Assembly (NCBI RefSeq): GCF_026230105.1
Contig: NC_079480.1
Location: 13,434,488-13,498,487 of the forward strand
Reading direction: 5' to 3'
Length of the DNA stretch: 64,000 nt
Origin: Diorhabda sublineata
Taxonomy: Eukaryota; Arthropoda; Insecta; Coleoptera; Chrysomelidae
Numbering within the stretch: the first letter of the stretch is position 1; the number at the start of each line of letters is the position of its first letter. This document shows, one piece after another, positions 10,400 through 22,310 of this stretch. A program made the position numbers and the translations under genes. The notes under the pieces were generated by a model, which saw only the letters and a list, made by a program, of their open reading frames with translations, was not told where the DNA came from and did no database searches.

Positions 10400-10807
10400 A
10401 TATTAAACGGACCAATGGTTTCATCCCATTATCCATCTGCCTATTTCGATAAAAATCCTTATCCTGATCCCCCAAACATTAAACCCGGTAAAGTGTATGT
10501 CAAACCTAAAGAAAAAGCGTTTCCAGTTATACCACCTGGTAATATAATTCCTACTGGACCTGGAAAACTCCTCGGCGGTTGCAAATGCGGTGGATTCGAT
10601 AAATTCCCGGAATACAAATCGAACAAATACTTCACCATTTGGGATTTGGATAAGCCTAAGAAACATGTAGGAGGTGTTTGGCTTCCTCAGCCCACTGTTC
10701 AGAGAAGTCTATACACATGTTCGGTGATTCAAGAGAATATTAGGTTTAGATTAAATGAAAGAACTTTGAAAAAATTTGCACCTTCTTATACTAAATATTT
10801 GGAATGA
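10400..10807 (+). CDS. CFAP96: CFAP96 homologue, exon 3 of 3 with stop codon
   Basis: Last coding exon, residues 181-315. It starts with ILNGPMVSSHYPSAYFDKNPY (181-201), which parallels the vertebrate LLKGAPF..HPRDYFDANPY segment. A lysine/proline-rich linker follows, then GPGKLLGGCKCGGFDKFPEYKS, which replaces the PGKKPGGMKAGTFDPYPSHS block, then W..P.....S.. and the C-terminal arginine/lysine-rich end. The frame from the first in-exon ATG (10415) is the same as the spliced frame, so the five codons before it come from splicing. The TGA stop is at 10805-10807. Joining the exons gives one uninterrupted frame. Confidence 0.9.
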   Translation: MLNGPMVSSHYPSAYFDKNPYPDPPNIKPGKVYVKPKEKAFPVIPPGNIIPTGPGKLLGGCKCGGFDKFPEYKSNKYFTIWDLDKPKKHVGGVWLPQPTVQRSLYTCSVIQENIRFRLNERTLKKFAPSYTKYLE

Positions 10808-10921
10808 TGTTTTTTTTAATAATACGTTCGAGCTTAATTGGTTATTCTGTATAATTCACGAATATTAGATGAAATACTCTTCTTACTTGTCAATTTTTAA
10901 ATTAAATATTCATCGGGTATG

Positions 10922-10927
10922 AATAAA
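10922..10927 (+). terminator. Poly(A) signal of the CFAP96-like gene
   Basis: AATAAA 115 bp after the stop codon, the first canonical polyadenylation signal on this strand after the gene. A short 3' UTR is implied. Confidence 0.6.
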
Positions 10928-11085
10928 ATTTACCTTCAAGTTATTCCTTGTGATTATAATTTGATTTACTGTAGGCATTCCACATCAAATCGACCAATAA
11001 AAATTTATTTTTGATCCTCAAGTTTTACAAGTTCATCGTTCTGAAATGAAGAACTGCGTACTAAGATGAGTAAAGCTTAAGGAAG

Positions 11086-12575
11086 GTGGATCATTTTCTG
11101 GTTTTAAAAAAATTAAGCAGAAGGTGTCATGTCATATCAAGAGATAAAATAATGAAGTTCAATATACACAGATTAAAAATTGAAGACATAGAAAGAAAGA
11201 GAGGAAAGAAAAAAATAGTTGATGTTGATGAGGAAACAAACATTGATGGAAACTATGCAAGAATGTCTACGACAGATGAAAAAATATTGGACGAAAAATG
11301 TAGTCCGATACCAGAGGAGCGACTCAGACCAATCAATTGAAATACTTATAGTAACAAAAAAAGTTATTATTGAGGAAGTAAACAGAGGAAAGAAGATTGA
11401 TAAAAAATATGAAGAATAACTGCGTGAAATTGACAAGAAAAATATGGGAAGAAGAGCGATTAGCAGATGATAAGGTGAAAAGTACTGCGAGAGCTACTAG
11501 GACTACAGGATGTGATTAACAAAGTTTTGGTCAGGATAATAAGGAACATACTGGTATTAATTAATGACCCAAGAAGTCGATAAATATCAAGAAGGCTTTA
11601 GGGAGGAATAAAGCAGAGTGAACCAGAATAATTGACAGCAAAATCTAGAGCTACATATATTATGAGCAAGCTTGAGATACGATAGAGAGACTTAAGGAGT
11701 TTTAGGGGTTCCAAGAAAACAAATAAAACTGGTGAAACTAATTCTGGATAGAACTGAGATCAAAGTATTGTTAGATCGAGGGTTTTCCAAACATTTTCAA
11801 AGAAAAAGTTTGAAATTTTAGTATATACAGACGACATTGAATATATTGGAGATGAGTTGGCAACAACTGCATGAATTGATTGGAGAACTAACCACGAAAA
11901 ATATGGGAAGGGGAGCGATTAGCAGATGATAAAGTGAAAAGTGCTGCGAGAGCTACTAGGAGTACAGGATGTGATTTACAAAGATTTGGTCAGGATAGGG
12001 GTTCCAAGAAAACAAATAAAACTGGTGAAACTAATTCTGGATAGAAGTGAGATCAAGGTATTGTTGGAACGAGGGTTTTCCGAACATTTTCAAAGAAAAA
12101 GTTTAAAATTTTAGTGTATATAGACGATATTGTATTGCTAGCTAGACCTAGAGGTGGAAAAGAAAAAATATACAGGAAACTGGTAGAGCAATCAATAAGA
12201 TTCGAGTTCATGATACATGGGTAAAAAAATATGTAAATGGAAGAATCAATGGAAAAATAAACGTTTGAGGGCGGAAAACGAGAAATTTTATTCTGAAAAA
12301 TTGATGATGGATGATGAGACTGGAAAATAAGACTGAAAAGGATTGCAGAACAACTAAGTTCCTAAATATAATATTCAAACCCTAAGTGATGAATTTTTTA
12401 ATTTTAGGTCTCTTTTGACTGATTTTTTATGAAAGATAACCTAAAATCAATCTAAGAAGGGAAAACCTAAAGAAAGAAAGAAGCGTTGATTAGGCTGACT
12501 GTACTGTATGGGTGTGAGACTTGGGTAATAATTCAGATAAGTGCCAAAAACTACTGGGAACTTGAGAATTGACAA
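11086..12575 (+). mobile_element. Decayed LINE reverse transcriptase with internal duplication
   Basis: Broken frames carry LINE landmarks: a lysine-rich stretch at 11150-11340, GVPRKQIKLVKLILD (11705-11755 and again 12000-12050), the catalytic region as KILVYIDDIVLLARP (12105-12150, the YxDD box reading YIDD), and the tail RLTVLYGCETWV (12490-12530). Stops and frameshifts are frequent. The segment from about 11440 is repeated at 11898-12132 (separate entry). I assign it only to the jockey/CR1/RTE range of LINEs. Confidence 0.65.
11440..12132 (+). repeat. Direct duplication inside the LINE remnant
   Basis: 11440-11520 matches 11898-11980 and 11705-11838 matches 11999-12132 at high identity (for example GGGGTTCCAAGAAAACAAAT in both). 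The second copy lacks 11521-11704, so it is either a deletion copy or a fusion of two elements. Confidence 0.85.
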
Positions 12576-12903
12576 CTTTTCATTGAAAAGATGAATGAAT
12601 GCTGCCCTGAAAGAATTATATATTTTCCTATTAGGTTTCGTGGTGTTCTTCTCTTTATGTGTCTGAACGAGCTTGAACAATACATACGTTTGTAACGGAA
12701 TTATGAATCACAGAATGGTTCGAGAGGATTTCAGATTGCTTAATACTGATCCAAAGTTCGCTAGCTGAAACTCGGGAACCCCAAAGCACTTCGATACAAT
12801 AAAGTAACTTTTCCATTCAGAAGGCACTCACTTTTTCGTCAAACCGCCCTCGCATAATTTATTCAAAATAATATTAAGATTAATATCTTCTACCTAGTTA
12901 TTA

Positions 12904-13195
12904 GAATCATTTCCATTGTACTGCCGTCGTGGTCGTATCTGCATACCAATATTTTCGTTTATTCATAAAAGCTTCGCCAATGGGAAACACAAGTTAGAAT
13001 TTCCAGCAGGTGCGAAAGTTGATTTTGTGGGAGCAACAGCAAATTCCAGTATTGACCGAGCAACATTTGGCTTCGACGCCGACCGGCGGCGGCGTCGGAT
13101 AATGTCGGAAAGCGTCGATGCGTCTTCCAGTTGGCGTTTGCCGCGAGTGAAGGGATGTCTTTGTTTGAAAGTTCCGCACAAGTCGTGGAAAATTG
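12904..13195 (+). promoter_or_regulatory. CpG-rich island with splice donor: candidate untranslated first exon
   Basis: A sharply GC/CpG-richer block (CGACGCCGACCGGCGGCGGC around 13074-13093) in AT-rich surroundings. It ends at AATTG|GTAAGTAG, a near-ideal donor site at 13196. Open frames exist on both strands, but none resembles a known protein and their arginine runs come from the CG content. In insect genomes such blocks are often 5' exons with promoters. The direction is set only by the donor, and the downstream exons would lie beyond what I can recognise. Confidence 0.4.
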
Positions 13196-15999
13196 GTAAG
13201 TAGAAAAATATACATACTTTCCCATATTTATTCATTATTTAAAACGTGTTTTAATAATTTCATTGATATTTTTTCTGTTTAAAATTGGATATTAATACAA
13301 TTATTTAATATTTCTTAATAATTCCATAAAATTGAAAGTTTGAGACATATTACTACTAGTTTCTTTTATACAGTGAGGCTTACAAAGTGATGGGTGAATA
13401 CATTTATCAATTTATTATAATTTAATCAGATAATACTGCAATATGTAAATTTTTATAAAACAAATAACCGTTTCGGAAGTAACTGGTTCCATAGATTTTT
13501 TGGGAAAATAGAAAAAATTGATTTTATGAGTTAAATAGATTGAAAAATGAAATTTTACTTGTTCAATTCGTACAATAATCATTGAGTTATAACCTAATTA
13601 ACAATATTTATAATAATTATAATCTACACTTGGCAACTTTCATTTATCGACAAAAAATTTTTCGATGCTGAACTTTTTGCATAAAATTTAGAATTTGGTA
13701 TTTTCTTGTTTTTATAATTAAATTGGATTTTTTTTGATAAATCGAAACAAAAATATTGGAAAATGGTATACATCCTTGTTGTTAAAAATAATCCAGTTTA
13801 TTCCATTCGTAACAAATTGGAATTGAGCTTAATATAGAAGAAGAGATATAGAAGAAAATTATCAAAAAATATCGTTAACAGCAACAATAGATCAAGTTAA
13901 GAAAACTAATAAGTGTACAAAACGTACCAAACTCTCGTAAAAGTACAAAACTGCGAAAACCACTGATATAATATGGTACAAACATATCGAAAAGTTTTCA
14001 TGAACCTAACAGGTGGCGCAAAAGTCATCACACCCTCCGAAGATAATATAATTTTTGCAAATGGCGGTATATTTCAGTTCCGCTTTGATATTTATTAAGT
14101 AAACAGATACAAAATAAGATTTGAATTGGTATGATTTTTAAGAAATCCGAATATTTGATTTCTTCATATATAAATTCATCGATGGTGTTGGAATGTAGAT
14201 GTCCCGGTCGTCCGACATCAATTAGGTGAAATCTACGGCGTTTACTTGTTGTCTAGAAGCATATAAAACAACATTAAATGCTGTTATGTGTGGGCGATAT
14301 TAGAAAAACTTGCAGTTGTTGCAAACAATTGGGCATTAATCGGTAGTTTAACAAATAATTTCGGCTGGAGACTTGAAGATATTTCATTACAATGTATATC
14401 AGTTATTAACCACGAAGTAGTGTTTGATTTTCTCGACATTTTTATGTACACTGCAAGTTGAAAGCCTTCTCCTGCGTGGTTCTTGTTGACAGTGTCACAA
14501 TTATATAGGGCAGATTTTACAATATCTAGAAAATAGACTAAAAGATCATCAATATGATACAAAAATTCAATTATAAAGATTTAAAAAGTCTTGAAACGGA
14601 ATCTAATACACGATAAAGAGAATTTTTAGAAATTGTTCATATTCATAAAAACAAAACTATAAGTGATAAAAAATAATTCAAATGAAATTTATAGCTCTAT
14701 TTTGTAAATTCTAATAAAACTACAAATAATTTGATTGATAACTGCTATATATTTGAGATGTAAGGAAATTAATTTTTCTTATTAGAACATTTTCTATTTT
14801 GATATTCATGATCTGGGTGACATATTGATTAATAGAAAAGCGGAAATTGTCAGTGTCAATATCATATTTTGATAAAGATTCAAAGAAAAGTCGAAACGTC
14901 AAATTTTATCTTCCAAAAATTATTAAAAAAACTAATTTTAAAATAGAAGAGACCTAAAATCAAGAAAATTTAGATCCATTAATATATCAAAAGGCGAATG
15001 AAATAAAAAATTGTTCTATTAATTGACTTACAGACCATCCTTAACGAATTATAAGAAATAGGAATTTTCATATATGAAAACCGACATATAACTTATAAGA
15101 CACCCTCTGTATTTCTCAATCTTAGTGTCCATGATTTTCGTATATGTTTTCAAACCAACTGAGGATAAGCATATTGCTTTGTAGTTTCCTCGCTTCAGGT
15201 TATCATCTTTTTTTCATAGGGATATCAATTGATTTCCTTTCCGGTCGAAAAAAAAAAAAAATAATGGCAAATTGAAAATAAAACCCTTACTGTTTGGATA
15301 GTGTTTGATATCATTATTTATTTAGCTTTTGAACAATTCATACTTTATTTATAGAAACACTTTTTATAATTTGAGATTTAATTGATAATTATTGTTTTAA
15401 AAAACTGCCTTGATAGTCACAGTTTTTATTCGCGTATAAAAACTCATATGAATACGTGAAATTACATATTATACATACGTTACTTTAGATAATTATTATG
15501 TTATTAAGAAATGTGAAACGTCATCGTCATTTTGCTGAATTTTTTTTGCAAATTTTGATTGACAAAACACTAATCGATAAGTTGAATGACATGGAAGAAG
15601 AATCCATCTGATTGCACTCCTGAAATGGTGTGCAATAAAACTAAAAAGCTCAAAACCTGCTTCCAGAAGTCATATGGCAATTTGTTGGATAGGTGTAGCA
15701 CTAAAAATATCAAAAATTACAAAGAAAATGTTCTTATTGCATATTTCTCGAAAAGTTCAAGTCAATGTCGATGGAAATCATCAACGATATATCCCCATTA
15801 CACGGAAAAAAATTTTTCTTACATCGTTCGTCGTGTGCGAAAGTTGGTGTTTGAATATTACAGAAAAATAACGTTTTTCATATTATTTTTCACTGTTTCT
15901 CAATACCTCTCTCTACTACAGACCTAGAACTTTCCCACCTCAATAAATCGGAAACTTAAGTAATACCTAAGAACCTTAAGTAAGTACGACAACTTTTAC
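13196..15999. other. AT-rich spacer
   Basis: No gene recognised. A 65-codon plus-strand frame at 14267-14463 (LAVVANNWALIGSLTNNFGW.. region) has near-normal composition but no start, splice support or homologue I know. A 113-codon frame at 15586-15927 is lysine-rich and unrecognised. Poly(A) runs occur at about 15248. Confidence 0.4.
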
Positions 16000-16790
16000 A
16001 TGGTTTACGTAGATGCTTCAAAAAATCAAGATGAAACTGGAGTCGGTTTTATCTGGTTTTTCCGGGAATTTCGTGGTCTGCCTCTGCCTCTTGGCCATTG
16101 TATTATCCTTCTCACCATGTTTGTAGGTTTCATTCACATGATGTGTCTTGCCCTATTTAGTATTTGTGCTTTTATTCACCTTATTATATTCTCTCCTTCC
16201 AGTCCTTCTATTTCTTCATTTTTCTTCAATCTCCCTTTTTCATCACTTGTAATATTTGATCAGAATAGTATATTTCTCCTGTTTATCTTTAAATTTTCTT
16301 CTTCCTCTTTATTTATGACAGTTTTTATATTTTCCAAATGTCCACCTGTCGAAATCCTTGGTACTTCCTTCTTTTACATCTATCCACTCTGCTAAACTAG
16401 AAGAACTTGAGGAATTTCAGAAAATTGGATCCAAGAATATCCTTATAATAACAGTTTTCCAATGTACATTAACAGCAATCTGCCAAAAATTTTCCAATGA
16501 ATATATTGCCATTCATATTCAGAAGGAGCTAATCAAAAATCTTTTTTAAGAAGAAAATCCAAGAAAAATCGCAAGGAAAATCGACCCATATGAATCTTAC
16601 GAAACCGTTAAAGATGATTACGACTACAAATCCAACAATATAACATGACTACCTATTAGCGGAATGTGAAACACCTCTTGACTATTTAAAATATGACAAT
16701 GAACTAAAAATGAATAAATTACGACATTCAACGGGAAAGCTACTTCAAGAAGACCCAAAGAAACTTATAAATTACCTGAAAATTTAATAA
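16000..16790 (+). mobile_element. RNase H part of a jockey-type LINE, interrupted
   Basis: YVDASKNQDETGVGFIW (16003-16055) is the first strand of a LINE RNase H domain with its catalytic Asp. After about 340 T/C-rich bases the domain resumes with TVFQCTLTAI and NEYIAIHIQ (16455-16520; the usual form is T.FQAEL.AI). The C-terminal zinc/helical tail follows as HDYLLAECETPLDYLKYDNEL (about 16647-16715). The interruption and several frame changes show it is dead. Confidence 0.6.
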
Positions 16791-18299
16791 AAACCATAGC
16801 ATTCCGTTTAAAATTACGAAGTTGGGGTCCGCATCCGGTACCGGAAGTTTCACAAAACTGAAATTATTTTAGCTGAAACGAGCATTTTGGAAAACCCATC
16901 AAATTTTTAAACACTAGTCGCAGTACGTTGTGAAGGACACTGTACGGTGGACGTTAATTTTCGTATTCAGAATATGTATTCTTTATGAATTTTTTAGTTC
17001 TATTTTATCAAATTGCACAGCAACATTTACCAAACCACCAAATAACTTCTTCATCGATTAATCGGTATCTGGACTTACATTTAAAAGTTTTTTTTTTTGG
17101 AAGAATTTTTTATTTGTTCGGATGGTACTTCACATTTTATCGCTTCAAATATGCAAGTAATTTATGATATTTGATAATGTTTCATTCGATGGTTGGACCG
17201 CATTGTTAAAGATTTTCAAACTTTCGATTTTTCCTAGAAAAATCCAAAAATACAGTTTTACTAAACTGACCGTCAACTTTTTTCAATTAACACCATTGCA
17301 TACATCTACTGTATGCAATATCAAACTGTAGTTTCGATTTCTGAGGCAGCAGATCCATCGCTGCCTGTTGGATGTCGGGGCGTCGAACTCGCCACACACA
17401 TTATCAGTTTCGATTTCTTCACTATTCATCTTTGTGTTTCAGTATAAACAAATTATTGATAAAAATATACGTGGATATTATTTAAAAAAAACATCAACAA
17501 ATTTCGTTATTAGGTAATATCTGAAGCTATATCGAATCGAATTCCGCATTTTTCAGTTGATTAATTTTAGTAAATAATAATTTAATATTGAAAATCAACG
17601 ATTCCCACCTTAATCTCTTATATTTTTATAAAAAATTATGTATGATATACTTGTATAATAAATAATTATTTTAATAGTTTTGCAGCTTTCGGCGGTTATA
17701 AAATATAGTCTTTAGATTAAAAAAACTATTATTCATTTTAGAATTTGGTACTTTCTGAAGTTTTCGAAATTGCTACCAATAACACCGTTATCCACTTAAC
17801 AAATAGTGTTTCATTTTACTTCTCTTTTCTCTAAATGGTAGAATTGTAGAATATGTCTCTTGGGAACGTTTTCCTTTGTTAGAGCAATAAGCATTATCGA
17901 TTTTTGGGGTTATTCTATTCTCTCAGCTTGTATACATGTGCTCCACATTTATCTTTGATACGTCTTCATCCAAGTTTGCCCTGTCTAATCTAACGAAGTG
18001 GTTTCTGAACAACGCAATCTTTTTGTGACATAAAATTTATAAAAACATTGCTTATGATTGTGAGGATATTAATTAACTAATAGCAACGTCATATAAAAAT
18101 GTTATTTTTAATATTTCTTCTTCTCTATACGTCAGTTACATAAATCAAATTTTTTTTGAAAATCTATTGATGATTACATTGGTTAACACACCCGTTGTTT
18201 TCTTTAAATTTTTTAATGTTAATGGGTCTGACTATAAAGACAATACTGAGTGATAGCTAAGAGTTTTAATTATTGAAATAAGTAGTTTTATTGATTTCA
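16791..18299. other. AT-rich spacer
   Basis: No coding or mobile-element motif recognised. A slightly GC-richer patch at 17340-17400 stands out but has no further support. Confidence 0.4.
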
Positions 18300-18890
18300 C
18301 AGGAAAATTAAGAAATATGTTTTCATAGAACACCATCAAGCGATCTTTTAGATAAGTGTGTGAGACTTGAGTCTGGCATCATATTATGTGAATCCCACTT
18401 TCCCTCATAACTCCATTTCCTTGTTCGAATATCCTGATGAAATCACTCAAATTTTGTGGCAATCGGTCTAAATGCGAGTACAGGAAGTGAAGTTTTATGT
18501 TCTTGCAAGTTTACCTAGGACTCATAATCAGAAAAATGAATTACAATCTTTGGATTTAAATACTGTCATTGATTTGTCAAAATTAGGATCTTTCTGATTT
18601 GAGGTAGAGATCTCGTTGCAAACTTCAGCAGTAGTCTCCCATCATATGTGAATTCACTTTTCCTGACTCAACAATTTCTACTTGGTCTTCAGATTTCTTT
18701 GCCTAGAATTTCACTCATAATCGAAGAGAATGAATTATAACCTTTGGATTTTAACCTTATCATTGATTTGTCAAAATTAGAATCTTTCTGACTTGAGGTA
18801 GAGATTTCATTGCAAACTTCAGCAGTAGTCTCCCATCATATGTGAATTCACTTTCCTTGAGTCAACAATTTCGACTTGTTCTTCAGAAAA
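18300..18890 (-). pseudogene. Second degraded member of the uncharacterised family, with tandem C-terminal duplications
   Basis: On the minus strand, 18505-18340 reads IKLHFLYSHLDRLPQNLSDF, then (after a frame change) KW.YEGKWDSHNMMPD, matching the KIHFLHSHL and QGRWDS..DYCW blocks of the remnant at 2693-3613. On its 5' side, two tandem copies of a 194-bp unit each carry HMMGDYC.SLQ, which resembles the family's C-terminal MMADYCWSLKRD block. The order (C-terminal blocks upstream of the central block) shows rearrangement. Function unknown; no intact frame. Confidence 0.55.
18521..18886. repeat. Tandem duplication, unit about 194 bp, two copies
   Basis: Copy 1 is 18521-18713 and copy 2 is 18714-18886. 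Shared words include TTCAGCAGTAGTCTCCCATC and CATTGATTTGTCAAAATTAG. The copies differ at scattered positions, so the duplication is not recent. Confidence 0.9.
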
Positions 18891-19499
18891 TCCCTTCCCA
18901 ACAAGGTGCCCCACGACCCCCTTTTTTATTTAAAATTTTTAAAGAGGGTGCTGGAGGGGGGTAATATTTTCATATTGTAAATTGTCAGTTTAAGAGCAAA
19001 AATCGACCGCATCGTATGAAGAGATAGATTGACATTGGATGCTTTGAATGAAATTCATTAAAATTATCACGAATATTGTATATAGTTGTTGATTGTATAA
19101 GCAATATATAATCAAGTTTCGAATCGTAAATTTCAATGTTTCCAGAACAAGTTTATCCTCTTACGTTTATGTGATTCGTATCACGCTTTCAAGAAAGTTA
19201 AATTTGTAACATTGTGGGCGCCCTTGAGGGTATTTATACATTGTGTGATATTTTATTACTACGCAAGTAAATTAAAAGTAATAGTCGGCAGTGGAAATTG
19301 TTATTCTTGAAAAGTTCTATTCTGATTACTTGACGTTCTTCAAATTTCGTGATTTTGATATCATAAGTTGGATAAATGTACAATAATTTCATGTTTATAC
19401 TCAATTGAAGCTGATGACGTTCCTACAGAAAGCGACTACCCTACATGATAGTATAGTAGTATACTTTACCATCCTTTTTAACGCCTAGTATCCTTTTAA

Positions 19500-20165
19500 T
19501 TATCCTTTGTTAAAAGTCCACGTTTCGCCTCCGTAGCTTACTATTCGTCTTATTATTGTTTTGTATAGATGTAGCTTTGCCTTTGATAACCAACCCAAGA
19601 TATACATAATTTTGAACTTGTTCTAAGCTCATTGCTTTCTCTTCATTCAGCTGTATTAACAAACTTCTCATCGGCCTTTTCCTTTGTGGTGTTGTCATCA
19701 TCATGAACTTTGATTTATCTTCGTTGACTCGTAGATTAACTATCTCTGCCATTTCTTTTTCCGATGTTGAAAGGATTACTACATCGTCAGGGTATGCCAG
19801 AAGTTGCGTTCTTCTTATTTTTATTCTCCATGTTTTGTTCTAATTGACTTCACGTACTATTCATTATAATACTATATTGAACAGCGTAGTGGATAAAGGA
19901 TATCCCTGTTTTAGTCCTGTGTTAATCTGGAAACATTTTGATATCCTTTGATTAGCTTTTACCTTCGTTTTTGTATGTTCAAGTGTCATTTTCGTAAGGT
20001 TTTTTGGAATACTAAGATCATTCATATTGCTGTACAAATGGTTTCTTTTCATAGTATCGTAAGATATGAAGATTGAGTAGATTGGCAGATCGTATTCATA
20101 CCCCAGGATCTTCCAGATTGATGCATTGATTGCATCAATGAAATTGCAGATTGCATTGATGAAAC
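19500..20165 (-). mobile_element. LINE reverse transcriptase fragment
   Basis: On the minus strand, DTMKRNHLYSNMND..IPKNL (20070-19990) leads to INTGLKQGYPLSTTLFNIVL (19925-19866), the RT motif usually written GVRQGD.LSP.LFNI. After a stop comes QLLAYPDDVVILSTSEKEM (about 19808-19752), where the catalytic YADD reads YPDD, then VNEDKSKFMMM and a YVYLGLVI segment. At least one stop breaks the frame. The 5' end abuts the mariner at 20170. Confidence 0.75.
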
Positions 20166-20169
20166 ATAT

Positions 20170-21010
20170 TGGTCTTGGCTTGATTTCTCTGCTCAAACGT
20201 TGCTATAAGTTCATATAATACCCCCTGTTGATACTTTTTCGTTTTTCGAGTGAATGAAAATTATTCAATTCCAAAAAACCGATGCCATGACGTCCCTGCA
20301 GATCGAACGGTCTTTGTCTTCTTTGGAACCGGCTCTCCCTTTTCAGTTCATTGTTTTGATTGTTCCTTTGTTTTGGGTGTGAATTGATGAAACTACGTTA
20401 CATCCATGGTTATGAAACGGGGTTATAATTTCTGTGAAACATTGCCAAATCCTGAATGGAAACATCTTCAAAAAGCTGTTTTAATTCCATTGGGGGCAAA
20501 CGCGGAAACCATCTTACGCACAGCTATCCTGTGTCAAAATTTTCAGTTAATATGCGATGTACCGAAATTTTTGAAATGCCTAGTATGTCTGCCAGCTCGC
20601 GTACTTTCAGTCGACGATCATCCATTATCGCTTTGTGGATTTTTTTCAACATTTCTGGAGTCGTTACCTCCTTTGGTCAACCACCGCGATGCTGATCTTC
20701 GTAGGTCGTACGGCCTCATTCCAACTCTGCTACCCAATATTTTACTGTTCATATCGAAGGATCAGTCTCACCCAGATTAGAATCTAGTTCATCGCAATAT
20801 TGGTTGGGCTAACGCTTTTCAAATAAAAGTATTGTATCATTCAATGAAAAAGCTCACTATTGATAGTTGCCAAACAAATACTAAACAACGTAGCATCTTC
20901 AAACTTGAAACATATGCTGTATGGATAGTGTACTTTCTAATACAGTGATATTTTTCAAGCAACCACCGCCATCACTAGGTCAGGCCGGGTACTTCTGGGA
21001 CCATCCTCGT
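20170..21010 (-). mobile_element. 5' two-thirds of a mariner element
   Basis: Starts with a well-preserved inverted-repeat end at 21010 (CGAGGATGGTCCCAGAAGTA on the minus strand) next to a TA. The following DNA matches the 5' half of the mariner at 8598: KSVSPTNIAM..I, a helix-turn-helix remnant, and HG..V preceding the first catalytic Asp region. It continues through KGRAGSKEDKDR-type and ..STGGII..YSNV.. remnants to about 20170, where a LINE fragment begins. The 3' part and last catalytic Asp are missing. Many stops. Confidence 0.8.
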
Positions 21011-21903
21011 ACGAATTGGAATTCATATTACACATATATACAATATTGCAGTTAAAAAATTAAAAACAAACTCTTGTCACCTTATATACTATGTTTTTTT
21101 TGTTAAAATGCATTGTTTACCAATTATTATTGAAGAAAGACATAAACACATGCATGTTTTGATCGAAAACTTAGCAGGCTTAATCGCGAATAGCTAAAAA
21201 AGTATTGACTTCAAAATTTCAGAGGTTGAGTTGCATTCTTCAGTTCCCACCCCCCGAGAATAGTTGGAATACCGAATTTCATGATAATCGGTGTAGATCT
21301 GCTTATTAGAACCTATTAGACACTTGACTTGTAAGATACGACGAATATCTCAGTTTTCTTGTATAGATTAGTTGAATTTACTTATCGCAAATTCTTATTG
21401 AGATAAGAAAAGCTTTATGAATACATAATAGATATTGATTAGGAAAAGATGTTGCGGTTCAAGAGGGAATGAGGTAAAAGCCATAAAATATAGTAGATAA
21501 GAATTGTTCACAAGTTTTTTTATCAAAATTCAATATATACGTCCATAAATTATGTAAGTTTCCTAAGTGGAGTTCTTACAAACTCCACTTGTGTTAACTG
21601 AGGGCATAAAATCGATTTTCATTGCAAGGAAGAGTTATATTCGCTATTTATCTCAATTCTATGTTTATTTGGTGAGAAACCATTTGAATATTCACCGAAC
21701 TCGGTTTATTCACGTTTGATGGATAGTTTTTACAACATTTGGTAGTACTGATTATAATAAATAATGGTTTGGTTGTACTTGATATAAGATTGAATTTTAG
21801 AATTAACCTAAGCTTCTTAGTACTTTACTAACTATCGAACTGGGTTTCACACGAGTTCAAAATGCTTGGTGCGTTTGAGTCAAAAAGTTCCATCTTCGAA
21901 TCG

Positions 21904-21954
21904 GATCGGGGAATCTATTGATTCAGTTTAATTTATTCGTTATTGTACGTTTCC
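21904..21954 (+). repeat. Dispersed 51-bp repeat, copy 1
   Basis: GATCGGGGAATCTATTGATT and the following 31 bases recur at 23341-23391 with about five differences. Probably a fragment of a larger unrecognised element. Confidence 0.7.
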
Positions 21955-22010
21955 TCAGTATTCCATGAAAAATAAAACGAGAGAAATTTCAATAATTTCA
22001 TTTATTCCAA

Positions 22011-22310
22011 AATTTCGTCTTCATTATTTCTTGAAAATTCTCATAATAATTGGTCCGTAGTTATTACAATAAAAAAATCCTGGATACAATATGAACATCA
22101 TAATCATAGAAAATAATAAGCATTTTCAATACACACCTAATAAGTAACACAAATGAAATCATTTCAGTAAAAACTATTTAATAATTTCGTCCCCATTATT
22201 TCTTGACAATAGGTACAATATAAGCATCATCATCATATAAAAAAACAAACATTTTCATTACACACAATTACACAAAAAAGAAAACATTTCAATGAAAACT
22301 AAGAAAATAA
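22011..22310 (+). repeat. Local direct duplication, unit about 170 bp
   Basis: 22011-22180 and 22183-22310 share AATTTCGTC..CATTATTTCT, TACAATAT.A.CATCAT and CATTTCA.T.AAAACT blocks in the same order, with indels. No coding potential. Confidence 0.6.

Noticed and set aside
12916..13235. Four open frames on both strands over the GC-rich block
   Set aside because: Arginine runs come from CG repeats and several frames overlap. None is homologous to anything I know. Only the block itself and its donor site are reported.
14267..14463. Plus-strand frame with protein-like composition, faintly recalling a helical bundle
   Set aside because: No start codon, no convincing acceptor or donor, no recognised family. 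Too short to support.
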